64,000 nucleotides of DNA from Dysgonomonas hofstadii (GTDB lineage: Bacteria; Bacteroidota; Bacteroidia; Bacteroidales; Dysgonomonadaceae), in the NCBI RefSeq assembly GCF_014196915.1, contig NZ_JACIEP010000002.1, positions 310,001 through 374,000 of the forward strand, in the 5' to 3' direction. The translations under genes were made by a program, and so were the position numbers. The stretch's first letter is position 1; each line of letters starts with the position of its first letter. Under the pieces are notes generated by a model. That model was not told the DNA's origin, searched no databases, and saw only the letters and a list, made by a program, of their open reading frames with translations. This document shows positions 56,199 through 63,548 of this stretch, in pieces.

Positions 56199-56586
56199 AT
56201 GGATTTTGCCTTGATTGTGGCTGGATTTCTGAGGGCATGAATTGACTGATAACAGCGCAGGCGGCTCTGTGATATAGCGAAGTGATAAAAGCGGCGCAAA
56301 TGGCTTTAAACAGGCTGTTTGCGCTTTCTTTATGCACGATAGTAATATATGGAATAGGGCCGGCAAAGAAGAAAATGCCAAAAGTGTTAAAATTGAGGGT
56401 TTAAAACGAAAAATACGCGAGTTAGGGCGGAGTTAGGGCGAAAGATAGGGCAATATGCTGATTGTTGTGTGTAGTTTATTTGTGTATTTGGCTTTAATTA
56501 TGGTTAAAACGGTGTTAATGACATACCTATAATTCCACATATAGCAAACGGATTTCGTATGTAAACATCACAAATACAGCAACTTG
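56199..56586. other. non-coding left-end region of prophage
   Basis: No gene recognised between the end repeats and the repressor gene. It contains the 11-bp tandem repeats at 56419-56440 and further weak copies of the end-repeat motif. Confidence 0.5.
56419..56452 (+). repeat. tandem 11-bp iterons in prophage left end
   Basis: GAGTTAGGGCG is repeated exactly at 56419-56429 and 56430-56440. A third, partial copy (GATAGGGCA) follows at 56444-56452. They may be protein-binding sites acting as a transposition enhancer or a regulatory region. Confidence 0.6.
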
Positions 56587-57432
56587 CTATTTTGCGTCCA
56601 CTTTTTTGAGCGCCTTTTGTATATTCTCTACTTTGTCTTCGATTGTGCTGAGCCTATCAAAGTATATTTGGTTAATATTTGTCATGTCATTAGAAAAGCG
56701 CCACTCAACATAGTATATATTGGCTATATCATCGGCCTGTATAGGAATATCCCTATACTTTTTATCGTGGTTGTCGGATTGGCAAAGAAGAATACCCTCA
56801 TCTCTTAATCTATTTTTTACCCGCTTTACGATGCCCTCGCCCGACCTATTGATAATAAAGTATATATTATCACTTTTTATGTCGCCCCATTCGCCGGGGG
56901 ATAGTAACCGAAATATAATCCAATCATTATATAATAAAGTAGGCTCCATAGAGTCTCCATTTACTCGCCCACAATAGTAATTGCCATACTTTTTTTGTAA
57001 AAAATTAGTAGGGAATGACAGTTCCCCAAGTTTTTCGGGGTTGTCTGAGTTGAAACGGCCATAACCAGCCGCGGCGGAAACATCAACGATAGGTATAGAG
57101 GTAATATTCTCGGCTACATACTCATGATCTACATCTGCGACAATGTTATATAGTGTTTTTTTGTTCTGTATAACTGAGTCACTTTCTTTATTTATCAAGG
57201 TTCTTGATAATTCTGTTTGAGAGGCCGCCTCAATATCTGTATATAAAATATCGTGTGCAGATACATGAAAGAAAGAAACAATCTTCTCTAATATACTGTA
57301 ATCAGGTGCACTTACCTCATTTTCATAATTAGATATAGTATTTGATTTTATATCTAAGTGTTTCGCAAGGTCACTTTGCCCCATCCCTTGTTTTTTTCTG
57401 AGAAATTTCAAGTTTTTTGATAAAAATATCAT
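56587..57432 (-). CDS. prophage repressor, XRE HTH fused to S24/LexA peptidase
   Basis: 281 residues from the ATG at 57432, chosen because the XRE helix-turn-helix starts at once (LKFLRKKQGMGQSDLAKHL...SNTISNYE); a start at 57462 is possible. The C-terminal part is an S24 peptidase: cleavage region near AAAGYG, catalytic Ser in GDSMEPTL and Lys in IVKRVKN. It would hold the prophage silent and cleave itself upon RecA activation. It lies divergent to the early genes, with operators at its own start and one inside its coding sequence. Confidence 0.93.
   Translation of the reverse strand: MIFLSKNLKFLRKKQGMGQSDLAKHLDIKSNTISNYENEVSAPDYSILEKIVSFFHVSAHDILYTDIEAASQTELSRTLINKESDSVIQNKKTLYNIVADVDHEYVAENITSIPIVDVSAAAGYGRFNSDNPEKLGELSFPTNFLQKKYGNYYCGRVNGDSMEPTLLYNDWIIFRLLSPGEWGDIKSDNIYFIINRSGEGIVKRVKNRLRDEGILLCQSDNHDKKYRDIPIQADDIANIYYVEWRFSNDMTNINQIYFDRLSTIEDKVENIQKALKKVDAK
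57194..57208. promoter_or_regulatory. intragenic operator, O3
   Basis: ATCAAGGTTCTTGAT is a near-perfect 15-bp palindrome of the same kind as the operator at 57458-57472. It lies inside the repressor gene, about 260 bases from the first operator. Confidence 0.7.
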
Positions 57433-57472
57433 GTTTCTTGTGTTTTTATTTTGAAATATCAAGAATCTTGAT
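57428..57472. promoter_or_regulatory. repressor operators O1 and O2 in the divergent control region
   Basis: O1, ATCAAGAATCTTGAT at 57458-57472, is palindromic apart from its central base. O2, ATCATGTTTCTTGTG at 57428-57442, is a degenerate copy that overlaps the repressor start codon. A TTTG at 57477-57480, next to O1, may be the -33 box of the early promoter. Binding here would control both the repressor and the lytic transcript. Confidence 0.75.
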
Positions 57473-57523
57473 TTATTTTGTCATGTGATACAACTACTAA
57501 TGCAAATATAATTAGATATTGTT

Positions 57524-57730
57524 ATGAAAACCCAAACAAAAGTAGAAAAAGAAAAACTGAGGCTGTTAAAATATTCGCCTTTGGCAGAAAAATACGGTTG
57601 CTCGGTGGGCTATGTGCGTATGGTATTGCTGGGGGAACGGGTATCGGACTCTGTGAGGGCGCAAAAGATATTGCGGGATGCCGTGGATATGTTAGAAATA
57701 TTGGAACGAGAAACTAAAGTAACACTATGA
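57524..57730 (+). CDS. small HTH protein, Ner/Cro-like
   Basis: 68 residues; the region YSPLAEKYGCSVGYVRMVLLGERV is an HTH. As the first gene of the early transcript, opposite the repressor, it holds the place of Ner in Mu and Cro in lambda, and probably down-regulates the repressor or early promoter. Its TGA overlaps the ATG of the next gene. Confidence 0.75.
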   Translation: MKTQTKVEKEKLRLLKYSPLAEKYGCSVGYVRMVLLGERVSDSVRAQKILRDAVDMLEILERETKVTL

Positions 57731-57897
57731 AAGCAAAAGATTTAAAGAAAGGTAAAAGCTACTACTATACCGCCGGGGCAGAATGGGTAAAGGTGACTTA
57801 TAAATACAAGACAATAAACGGATATCTGTTTACGTCTGACGGCGTGGATAATGCGCTTGCGACACAGAGTGTTGAACTTTATATTGAAGAAATATGA
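57727..57897 (+). CDS. 56-residue phage early protein
   Basis: Encodes MKAKDLKKGKSYYYTAGAEW and onward, ending LYIEEI; a compact beta-rich protein of unknown function. The start overlaps the stop of the Ner-like gene (ATGA), a common sign of coupled phage genes. Too short to be found by a 60-codon cut-off. Confidence 0.65.
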   Translation: MKAKDLKKGKSYYYTAGAEWVKVTYKYKTINGYLFTSDGVDNALATQSVELYIEEI

Positions 57898-57903
57898 GAA
57901 GCA

Positions 57904-58269
57904 TTAAACCGGGAACGGATATTGAGGCAGGGACTTTTGGGGCAGCGAGAAAATCTCGAAAGAGTAATATTTTAACAGCCGATAGTCCTCGAATATGTGG
58001 TCAATCAATTTTCGAAAATCAGCAACGGCAACTTTTGTATGCCGTGAAGAGCGGAAATATACAATGTCAGAAACAAGTGCTTTCAGAAATATATCGTGTT
58101 CATCAGATGGTTCGTACTCGAACAGGCGGTCGTACTCTATCGCGCAATCAATTCCTTTCAGAAATGCAACATTTTTTAGAACGTCAAGGGCTGGCTTTCG
58201 ATAAATGTTTGCTACGGATAGGGTTTGATAAGTAATGCAATAATTGATTCTCCATTTTTTAGCGGCCAT
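57904..58269 (-). CDS. reverse-strand prophage cassette gene 1 (unknown function)
   Basis: 121 residues (MAAKKWRINYCITYQTLSV..., KALVSDIVYFRSSRHTKVAVADFRKLIDHIF). No known family. It is favoured over the plus-strand frame in the same place (57894-58235) because a leader of about 45 bases directly before its ATG is repeated before another reverse-strand gene at 59013. It runs against the early transcript, as moron or cargo genes often do. The last dozen residues may be read into older phage sequence. Confidence 0.6.
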   Translation of the reverse strand: MAAKKWRINYCITYQTLSVANIYRKPALDVLKNVAFLKGIDCAIEYDRLFEYEPSDEHDIFLKALVSDIVYFRSSRHTKVAVADFRKLIDHIFEDYRLLKYYSFEIFSLPQKSLPQYPFPV

Positions 58270-58316
58270 AATATTAGATTTTTTTAGAATTAGGCAGCGT
58301 AAAGTTAATTATTAAT
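58270..58316 (-). promoter_or_regulatory. shared cassette leader, copy 1
   Basis: On the minus strand: TTAACTTTACGCTG followed by CTAATTC and an A-rich stretch ending at the ATG. It matches copy 2 at 59014-59056 over more than 30 positions. TAACTTTA resembles TAnnTTTG and may be the -7 box. Confidence 0.65.
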
Positions 58317-58496
58317 ATGAAAAAGGAAAAGCATTTAAACCCATTTGTTGGGTTGCTGATAATCATAGTCTTATATCTTCTTGCCTCCACAATGACGCGG
58401 CAAGAAATAGAGGAAGACAGGCAGGCGCAAATCGATTGCATGACGCGGGACATTGATAATGATAATAACCATATAATAGATTATAGCAATGAGTAA
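58317..58496 (+). CDS. 59-residue single-helix membrane protein
   Basis: MKKEKHLNPF is followed by the membrane helix VGLLIIIVLYLLAST and a charged tail ending NNHIIDYSNE. It looks like a small phage membrane protein. The next gene's ATG lies within its last codons. Function unknown. Confidence 0.6.
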   Translation: MKKEKHLNPFVGLLIIIVLYLLASTMTRQEIEEDRQAQIDCMTRDIDNDNNHIIDYSNE

Positions 58497-58704
58497 AGCA
58501 AGACCGCAAAGTTTAGGCCGCGCCATCAGAAGGGGCAACGCCGTAGTATCGTATAGCAGGGCAGGGCAAGGCCTTTCGCAAGTATATAAAAAAGGTTCAA
58601 CACGCCAACAATGGCACTTAGCCCAAAGCAACCGAGTTAGTGAGGAACCGCAAAGAGAGAAAAGGCAGTTTAAACCCGTAATCAAAAAGGAAAAGACATG
58701 TTAG
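58489..58704 (+). CDS. 71-residue basic protein
   Basis: Rich in Arg, Lys, Gln and Ser (RPQSLGRAIRRGNAVVSYSR), ending KKEKTC. It may bind nucleic acid. It overlaps the preceding small gene by 8 bases, which supports a real coupled phage gene. No family recognised. Confidence 0.5.
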   Translation: MSKARPQSLGRAIRRGNAVVSYSRAGQGLSQVYKKGSTRQQWHLAQSNRVSEEPQREKRQFKPVIKKEKTC

Positions 58705-58725
58705 AGGTAAGATTCAATAAAGTTT

Positions 58726-59013
58726 TTATAGTGAAGAAAGGAGATGCTCCTGTAAGTCTATCGAATGAAAACGACAAAACGCATTCAGAGCCTCTGAAAA
58801 TCGTAGCACAGGTAGGAAACTATGACGTTTATAGCAGATATCCGCTGAGTAATAGTAGCTATCGGATGGCTCTTCGTCTGATATTTTCAAAATCTCACAA
58901 TCAGACACTTGCACAGCCTTCAAAAAGTTAGCCATTGCATCTTTCAGCATTTCAGTTTCATACATGGACATGTTGCCCATAGTGACAGTACAAGTATAAA
59001 CATATTCTTTCAT
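58726..59013 (-). CDS. reverse-strand prophage cassette gene 2 (unknown function)
   Basis: 95 residues (MKEYVYTCTVTMGNMSMYETEMLKDAMANFLKAV...EILKISDEEPSDSYYYSADICY). It looks like a small cytoplasmic alpha/beta protein, family unknown. The ATG is preceded by the same leader as cassette gene 1. It lies opposite the early operon just before the transposase gene. The overlapping plus-strand frame at 58698-58931 is less convincing. Confidence 0.6.
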   Translation of the reverse strand: MKEYVYTCTVTMGNMSMYETEMLKDAMANFLKAVQVSDCEILKISDEEPSDSYYYSADICYKRHSFLPVLRFSEALNAFCRFHSIDLQEHLLSSL

Positions 59014-59056
59014 AATGATTAGTTTTTGAATTAGACAGCGTAAAGTTAATCATTAA
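59014..59056 (-). promoter_or_regulatory. shared cassette leader, copy 2
   Basis: TTAACTTTACGCTGTCTAAT followed by TCAAAAAC and reaching the ATG at 59013, nearly the same as copy 1. Two copies of one leader before two unlike genes indicate a modular cargo site. Confidence 0.65.
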
Positions 59057-59127
59057 TCCCGAAAGGTAGCCAAGCCTTGTAGCCGGTTCGAGTTCCGGCA
59101 CGGGTACAAAAGATAAAACGTAAATAT

Positions 59128-61173
59128 ATGTATCAGGTAATAGATAATAACATAATAGCCATAACAGTAAACGACTGGTGCAAAGCAGGGCTGTCATATA
59201 ACCAATTCAACCATGATGCAAAAGATGGCTATCTGACTATTGTTCGCCGTGGACTTAACGGCAATACATTGATAGATGTAAAAAGTATCAAGCGCCCGGA
59301 GCGCCGCCGTGTGATCGAGGCGTATATGGGGAAGATAGATACAGAAAAAGCGGCACAAAGGTCGATATTCAGACCCGAATTAGATACAAATGCCCGTACT
59401 TTTTACTTAACGCAACGGAAGCCTGACGGCTTACCAATCGACCCGGAACGCCAAAAAGAATATGTAAACCGTGCGACATTGCTGAATGCGATTAAAGACG
59501 GTATGGCGCGACAAATAGAAACCCGTGCCCGCGCCGGAAAGAAAATAAACAAGGGTGATTTTTGGAAAACGGCTTTAGATTGGTACCGCGAGCAAGCCGA
59601 GGGTTATGCCGACGGCGAAATAAGCAAAGAAGCGGCTTACCCTTGCCAATCGTATAAAAATGTCCGCAGCCTTGAACGGGTATATAAAGCATATATAAAT
59701 GACAACTATGCGGCATTGCTGGACGGACGCGACGGGAACGACAACGCCCGCAAGGTATCGGTATCGGCAGAAAAATTATTCCTTGCCCTATGGCGCACAG
59801 AAGACAAACCTTTTATAAACCGTGTGCATGAGTTGTACCTCGAATTTGTATCGGGTAACAGAGAATTGTTTGATAAAGAAACGGGGGAAGTATTCCGCCC
59901 CGAAGATTTCAGATATAAAGACGGCCGTGCATTGGAGGTTAGCATCGGTACCGTGTGGTCGTACCTGAAAGATGTTGTCAATAATACAGCCGTTTACGCA
60001 TCGCGGAACGGAAATTTCGACTATGCCAATAACCGCCGCCCGAAACAAAAACGCAAGCGCGGGCGCTATTCCCTTTCAAAAATATCGATGGACGACGTTG
60101 TACTGAGCCGCAAAAGTGTTCGCGGGTGGGTAGCGAAATATATTGCCGTGGATGTTGTTTCGGGATATTACTTCCGCCCTGCATATATCATAGGCAAGCC
60201 GAATATAGGCACCGTTGTCGAAGCATTCAGGAATATGTTTTGCGAATTGTCGGAACTTGGCTTGCCGATGCCGGGCGAATTGGAGGTAGAATATCACCTG
60301 ATGAAAGATATAGACTGGTTAAACAAACTATTCCCATTTGTCCGCTTTTGCGCCAGCCCTACGGAAAAACGCGCCGAGCATAAGATTAAGGATTTAAAAT
60401 ACGGGGCGGCGAAAGATGCGGGCCATACGCGCGGGCGCTGGTATGCTAAACATGAGGCTTGGCGGTCGGTTCGCAATAAAGTATCGGGCGACTTCATAGA
60501 GCCGGAATACCAACCGCAGGCAATCGTTGCCGACGATTTGGCCGACATCGAAAAATACAACAACGAATTGCACCCATTGCAAAAAACATATCCGGGAATG
60601 ACGCGCAAACAAGTTATGTTATCGAATATCAACTCGAACTTACAACCAATCGAGCATTGGTCGCTATACCGCTTCATCGGTAACGATACGGAAACATCTA
60701 TATACAACAATGACTATGTAAAATGCGCCAATGAGATTTTCGAGATAACAAACTTCGATTGTCTGAAACGCCTGAAACCGAATAACTACGGTGTTACGGC
60801 CTACTGGATGCCCGAAGCTGACGGCAGTATAAATAAAGTGTATCTGTATCAGGGCGATGTGTATATAGGCGAAGCACTAAACAGCGAGCAATTTGCATAC
60901 AACGAATGCGCCATCGAGCGGACAGACGAAGACAAAGCCAATATGCTATACCAGAACAAACGCCTTGCCAAATTTGACAAGTTCGTAAAAGAGGAACGGG
61001 CAGATATCCCGAAAGTAGGCTCTTTACAGCCCGAAACGATACAGGCTATTAACGACATTCCCGAGATACCCGAAAATACCACAAATACAATTATATGCGC
61101 CGACGATGTAGACGAGGAATTCGACTTCACAGGGGTTGAAGATTGGGCAACGCGCGCCATAGCTAATTTGTAA
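59128..61173 (+). CDS. Mu A-like transposase
   Basis: 681 residues. N-terminal DNA-binding region (WCKAGLSYNQFNHDAKDGY, an HTH as in Mu A), a central integrase core and a C-terminal tail for contact with the B protein. Likely catalytic residues: Asp in SMDDVVLS or AVDVVSG for the first, and Glu in PTEKRAEHKIKD for the last. At the second position, where Mu A has Asp followed by Asn, I read ELEVEYHLMKD, so an Asp to Glu change or shift is possible. It would cut the prophage ends and join them to target DNA. Confidence 0.9.
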   Translation: MYQVIDNNIIAITVNDWCKAGLSYNQFNHDAKDGYLTIVRRGLNGNTLIDVKSIKRPERRRVIEAYMGKIDTEKAAQRSIFRPELDTNARTFYLTQRKPDGLPIDPERQKEYVNRATLLNAIKDGMARQIETRARAGKKINKGDFWKTALDWYREQAEGYADGEISKEAAYPCQSYKNVRSLERVYKAYINDNYAALLDGRDGNDNARKVSVSAEKLFLALWRTEDKPFINRVHELYLEFVSGNRELFDKETGEVFRPEDFRYKDGRALEVSIGTVWSYLKDVVNNTAVYASRNGNFDYANNRRPKQKRKRGRYSLSKISMDDVVLSRKSVRGWVAKYIAVDVVSGYYFRPAYIIGKPNIGTVVEAFRNMFCELSELGLPMPGELEVEYHLMKDIDWLNKLFPFVRFCASPTEKRAEHKIKDLKYGAAKDAGHTRGRWYAKHEAWRSVRNKVSGDFIEPEYQPQAIVADDLADIEKYNNELHPLQKTYPGMTRKQVMLSNINSNLQPIEHWSLYRFIGNDTETSIYNNDYVKCANEIFEITNFDCLKRLKPNNYGVTAYWMPEADGSINKVYLYQGDVYIGEALNSEQFAYNECAIERTDEDKANMLYQNKRLAKFDKFVKEERADIPKVGSLQPETIQAINDIPEIPENTTNTIICADDVDEEFDFTGVEDWATRAIANL

Positions 61174-61228
61174 ATGTGAAAATATGCCAATGTGCCAATT
61201 GATAAAACGACAATAAAAATATAATAGC

Positions 61229-62116
61229 ATGATAACAAATGAAGTAAAAAAACAGATAGTTGAAGCCCTAAAGGAGCAAAAGGCAAATTTTTCGGGCAAC
61301 GATACTCAATATGCAATAAGCCTCGGTATAAATAAGGCGATTTGGAACCGCATACAAAAAGGCGACTTCGATAAAGTTCTTAGCGAAGTAAAATGGACTA
61401 CGCTTGCCCGCCGTGCCGGTATTCCTCTGAAAGCGGAGCGCGAATGGCAAAAAGCCGATACCCCTGTTTTTCAGTTTATCACCGCTCAATTGGAAAAGTG
61501 CCAAGAAAAAAGCCTTTGCTCCATTCTCTGCGATAAGAGCGATATCGGTAAAACATTTACCGCAAGATATTATGCCAAACATCACAAAAACGCTTTGTAT
61601 GTAGATTGCAGCCTTGTAAAATCGAAACAAAAATTAATCAGATTTATTGCTAAAGGCTTCGGGATTGACGATACAGGTAAATACGCTGATGTGTTTGACG
61701 ACTTAGTTTTCTATCTGAAAACGTTAGATCGCCCGATAATCATATTAGACGAAGCTGGCGACTTAAAATATGAGGCATTCCTCGAACTAAAAGCCATATA
61801 TAACGCAACTGAATATGAGTGCGCCATGTATATGATTGGTGCCGACGGATTAGAGGCTTTAATGAGAAGGGCCATTAATAATAAGAAAGTAGGATATGCC
61901 GAAATATTCTCACGCTTCGGTAAAAAATACGGCACAGTGGTTCCCGTCAATGCTGACGAGCGCGAAAAATTCTTATCTGTAACGGCGGCAATGATTATTA
62001 AAGTCAATGCCCCAGCCGGAACAAATATAAACGTGACACTTCGCCAAACGATGGGCGACGACAATGTACCGAGCTTGCGCCGCATATATACTGAATTTTC
62101 AAAAGCGGAGGGCTGA
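61229..62116 (+). CDS. Mu B-like AAA ATPase, transposition target selector
   Basis: 295 residues. An N-terminal HTH-like part (KKQIVEALKEQKANFSGNDTQ) precedes an AAA domain with Walker A CDKSDIGKTFTA (the first Gly is replaced, as in Mu B relatives) and Walker B PIIILDEAGD. It binds target DNA and activates the transposase. It follows transposase A after 55 bases, the standard order. Confidence 0.92.
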   Translation: MITNEVKKQIVEALKEQKANFSGNDTQYAISLGINKAIWNRIQKGDFDKVLSEVKWTTLARRAGIPLKAEREWQKADTPVFQFITAQLEKCQEKSLCSILCDKSDIGKTFTARYYAKHHKNALYVDCSLVKSKQKLIRFIAKGFGIDDTGKYADVFDDLVFYLKTLDRPIIILDEAGDLKYEAFLELKAIYNATEYECAMYMIGADGLEALMRRAINNKKVGYAEIFSRFGKKYGTVVPVNADEREKFLSVTAAMIIKVNAPAGTNINVTLRQTMGDDNVPSLRRIYTEFSKAEG

Positions 62117-62118
62117 TA

Positions 62119-62745
62119 ATGATAGAGAGAGCATGGTCGCCTACGGATATAGAACGGGCCAAGTTTAAAGAATTGGAGTTCGAGGGTGAGTGGCTCAGAG
62201 AAATAGGCAAACCCCAAATAACGGGAAGCTGGATAATTATGGGGCCACCCAAAAACGGAAAAACATCTTTTGCCATGATGGTGGCAAAGTATCTGACAAA
62301 TTTCGGACGCGTTTGTTACAATTCAATCGAGGAAGGATTTTCCAAAACGATGCAACTTGCATTTAAGCGCGTGGATATGAGCGAAACAAAAGGAAAACTT
62401 ATTCTTGCACAGGATAATTTCAATCAAATGTACACCCGCCTATCAAGACATAAATCGCCCGACATCGTGATAATTGACAGCTTGCAGTTTATGGAATTGG
62501 AATTCAGCGAGTATAAAAAACTAAAGGTTGATTTCGCAAACAAGATATTCATATTCATAAGCCACGTAGACGGGCGCAAGCCCGAAGGGAAAACGGCGCA
62601 AAGGATATGGCGCGATGCAAATGTTATCGCCCGGGTAGAAGGCCGCAGGGCTTTTATTGAGAGCCGTTTCGAGCCTGATGGTGTGGGATATATAGATATA
62701 GAGGCGGAATTCGCAAATAATTATTGGCAGGGACAAAGTAAATGA
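62119..62745 (+). CDS. RecA-like P-loop ATPase
   Basis: 208 residues. Walker A is MGPPKNGKTSFA; Walker B is DIVIIDSLQFM; ISHVDGRKPEGKT follows. It resembles small RecA/DnaB-core-like phage ATPases, perhaps a recombinase or helicase loader. Its start lies 2 bases after the B gene and its TGA overlaps the next ATG, so it belongs to the same transcript. Confidence 0.8.
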   Translation: MIERAWSPTDIERAKFKELEFEGEWLREIGKPQITGSWIIMGPPKNGKTSFAMMVAKYLTNFGRVCYNSIEEGFSKTMQLAFKRVDMSETKGKLILAQDNFNQMYTRLSRHKSPDIVIIDSLQFMELEFSEYKKLKVDFANKIFIFISHVDGRKPEGKTAQRIWRDANVIARVEGRRAFIESRFEPDGVGYIDIEAEFANNYWQGQSK

Positions 62746-63548
62746 TATTACAAGATAAAATAGAGCATTCTATCATGGCCATTAGAAAAGCCGAAAAGCT
62801 GGCGCTAAAATATAGCGACGAGGGCTTTCATCTGGCTTTTTCGGGTGGCAAAGATAGTCAGCTTATATATCTACTCGCCCAATTGGCTGGCGTGAAGTTC
62901 CAAGCCTATTTCTATAAAACATCCGTTGATCCCAAAGAATTGTTGTCTTTTATCCGCACTAATTACCCGGATGTTATTTGGATTAAGCCCAAATTAACAA
63001 TGTTTCAGTTGATTCTGAAAAAGAAAAACTTTCCTACTCGGAAAAGTCGCTTTTGTTGCGAATATATCAAAGAAAAACAAGGACTTAACCGAGTTGTAAT
63101 AATAGGAATAAGAAAAGCCGAAAGTACAAATAGAGCCAAACGAATAGAGTTTACCTCAGATTGTAAGAATGGGTGCGATAAAAATTTATTATCACCGGCA
63201 TTGGAGTTTACAGACGCGGAAGTATGGCTTGTCCTAAAAATGTACGGTATCTCAACATGTGTATTGTACAAAACACAAAGGCGCATTGGTTGTATCGGTT
63301 GTCCTCTAAATAGGAATATGTTAAAAGAGTTACAGAAGTTCCCCAATATTATGCGTGCTTATATCAATACCGCTCAAAAAATAATAGACAAATATCCCGA
63401 TTGCAAATTTGCTCAAAACTTCAAAAGCGGGCAAGACGCATTTAACTGGTGGGTGTCAGATATGGGCGTAAAGGCATATATCGCAATGAGAGATAAACAA
63501 TTAAAACTAAAGTTCAAAGAAAATGAAACCAGCAATAGCGACATATAA
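62742..63548 (+). CDS. PAPS-reductase-family protein with Fe-S cysteines
   Basis: 268 residues of the adenine-nucleotide alpha-hydrolase (PP-loop) fold: SGGKDSQ at about 34-40. A CC pair (RFCCEYIK) and a later CxxC (IGCIGCP) form the four-Cys pattern that binds a 4Fe-4S cluster in APS reductases. The C-terminal catalytic Cys motif of true assimilatory reductases is absent. In phages such proteins are of unknown use; DndC-like sulfur chemistry on DNA or nucleotide modification are possibilities. It is coupled to the ATPase gene (ATGA overlap). Confidence 0.88.
   Translation: MILQDKIEHSIMAIRKAEKLALKYSDEGFHLAFSGGKDSQLIYLLAQLAGVKFQAYFYKTSVDPKELLSFIRTNYPDVIWIKPKLTMFQLILKKKNFPTRKSRFCCEYIKEKQGLNRVVIIGIRKAESTNRAKRIEFTSDCKNGCDKNLLSPALEFTDAEVWLVLKMYGISTCVLYKTQRRIGCIGCPLNRNMLKELQKFPNIMRAYINTAQKIIDKYPDCKFAQNFKSGQDAFNWWVSDMGVKAYIAMRDKQLKLKFKENETSNSDI

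Noticed and set aside
56061-56381. Reverse-strand frame of 106 codons over the prophage junction
   Set aside because: It crosses the GH125/prophage boundary and the repeat region; composition is unlike a protein.
57894-58235. Plus-strand reading frame of 113 codons, start overlapping the previous stop
   Set aside because: Beyond the first 15-20 codons it lies opposite the better supported reverse-strand gene with a repeated leader. It may be the remnant of an interrupted phage gene, so it is mentioned only in the findings.
58698-58931. Plus-strand reading frame of 77 codons starting at an overlapping stop/start
   Set aside because: Most of it is opposite the reverse-strand cassette gene 2, and its later residues look non-natural. 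The leader evidence favours the other strand.
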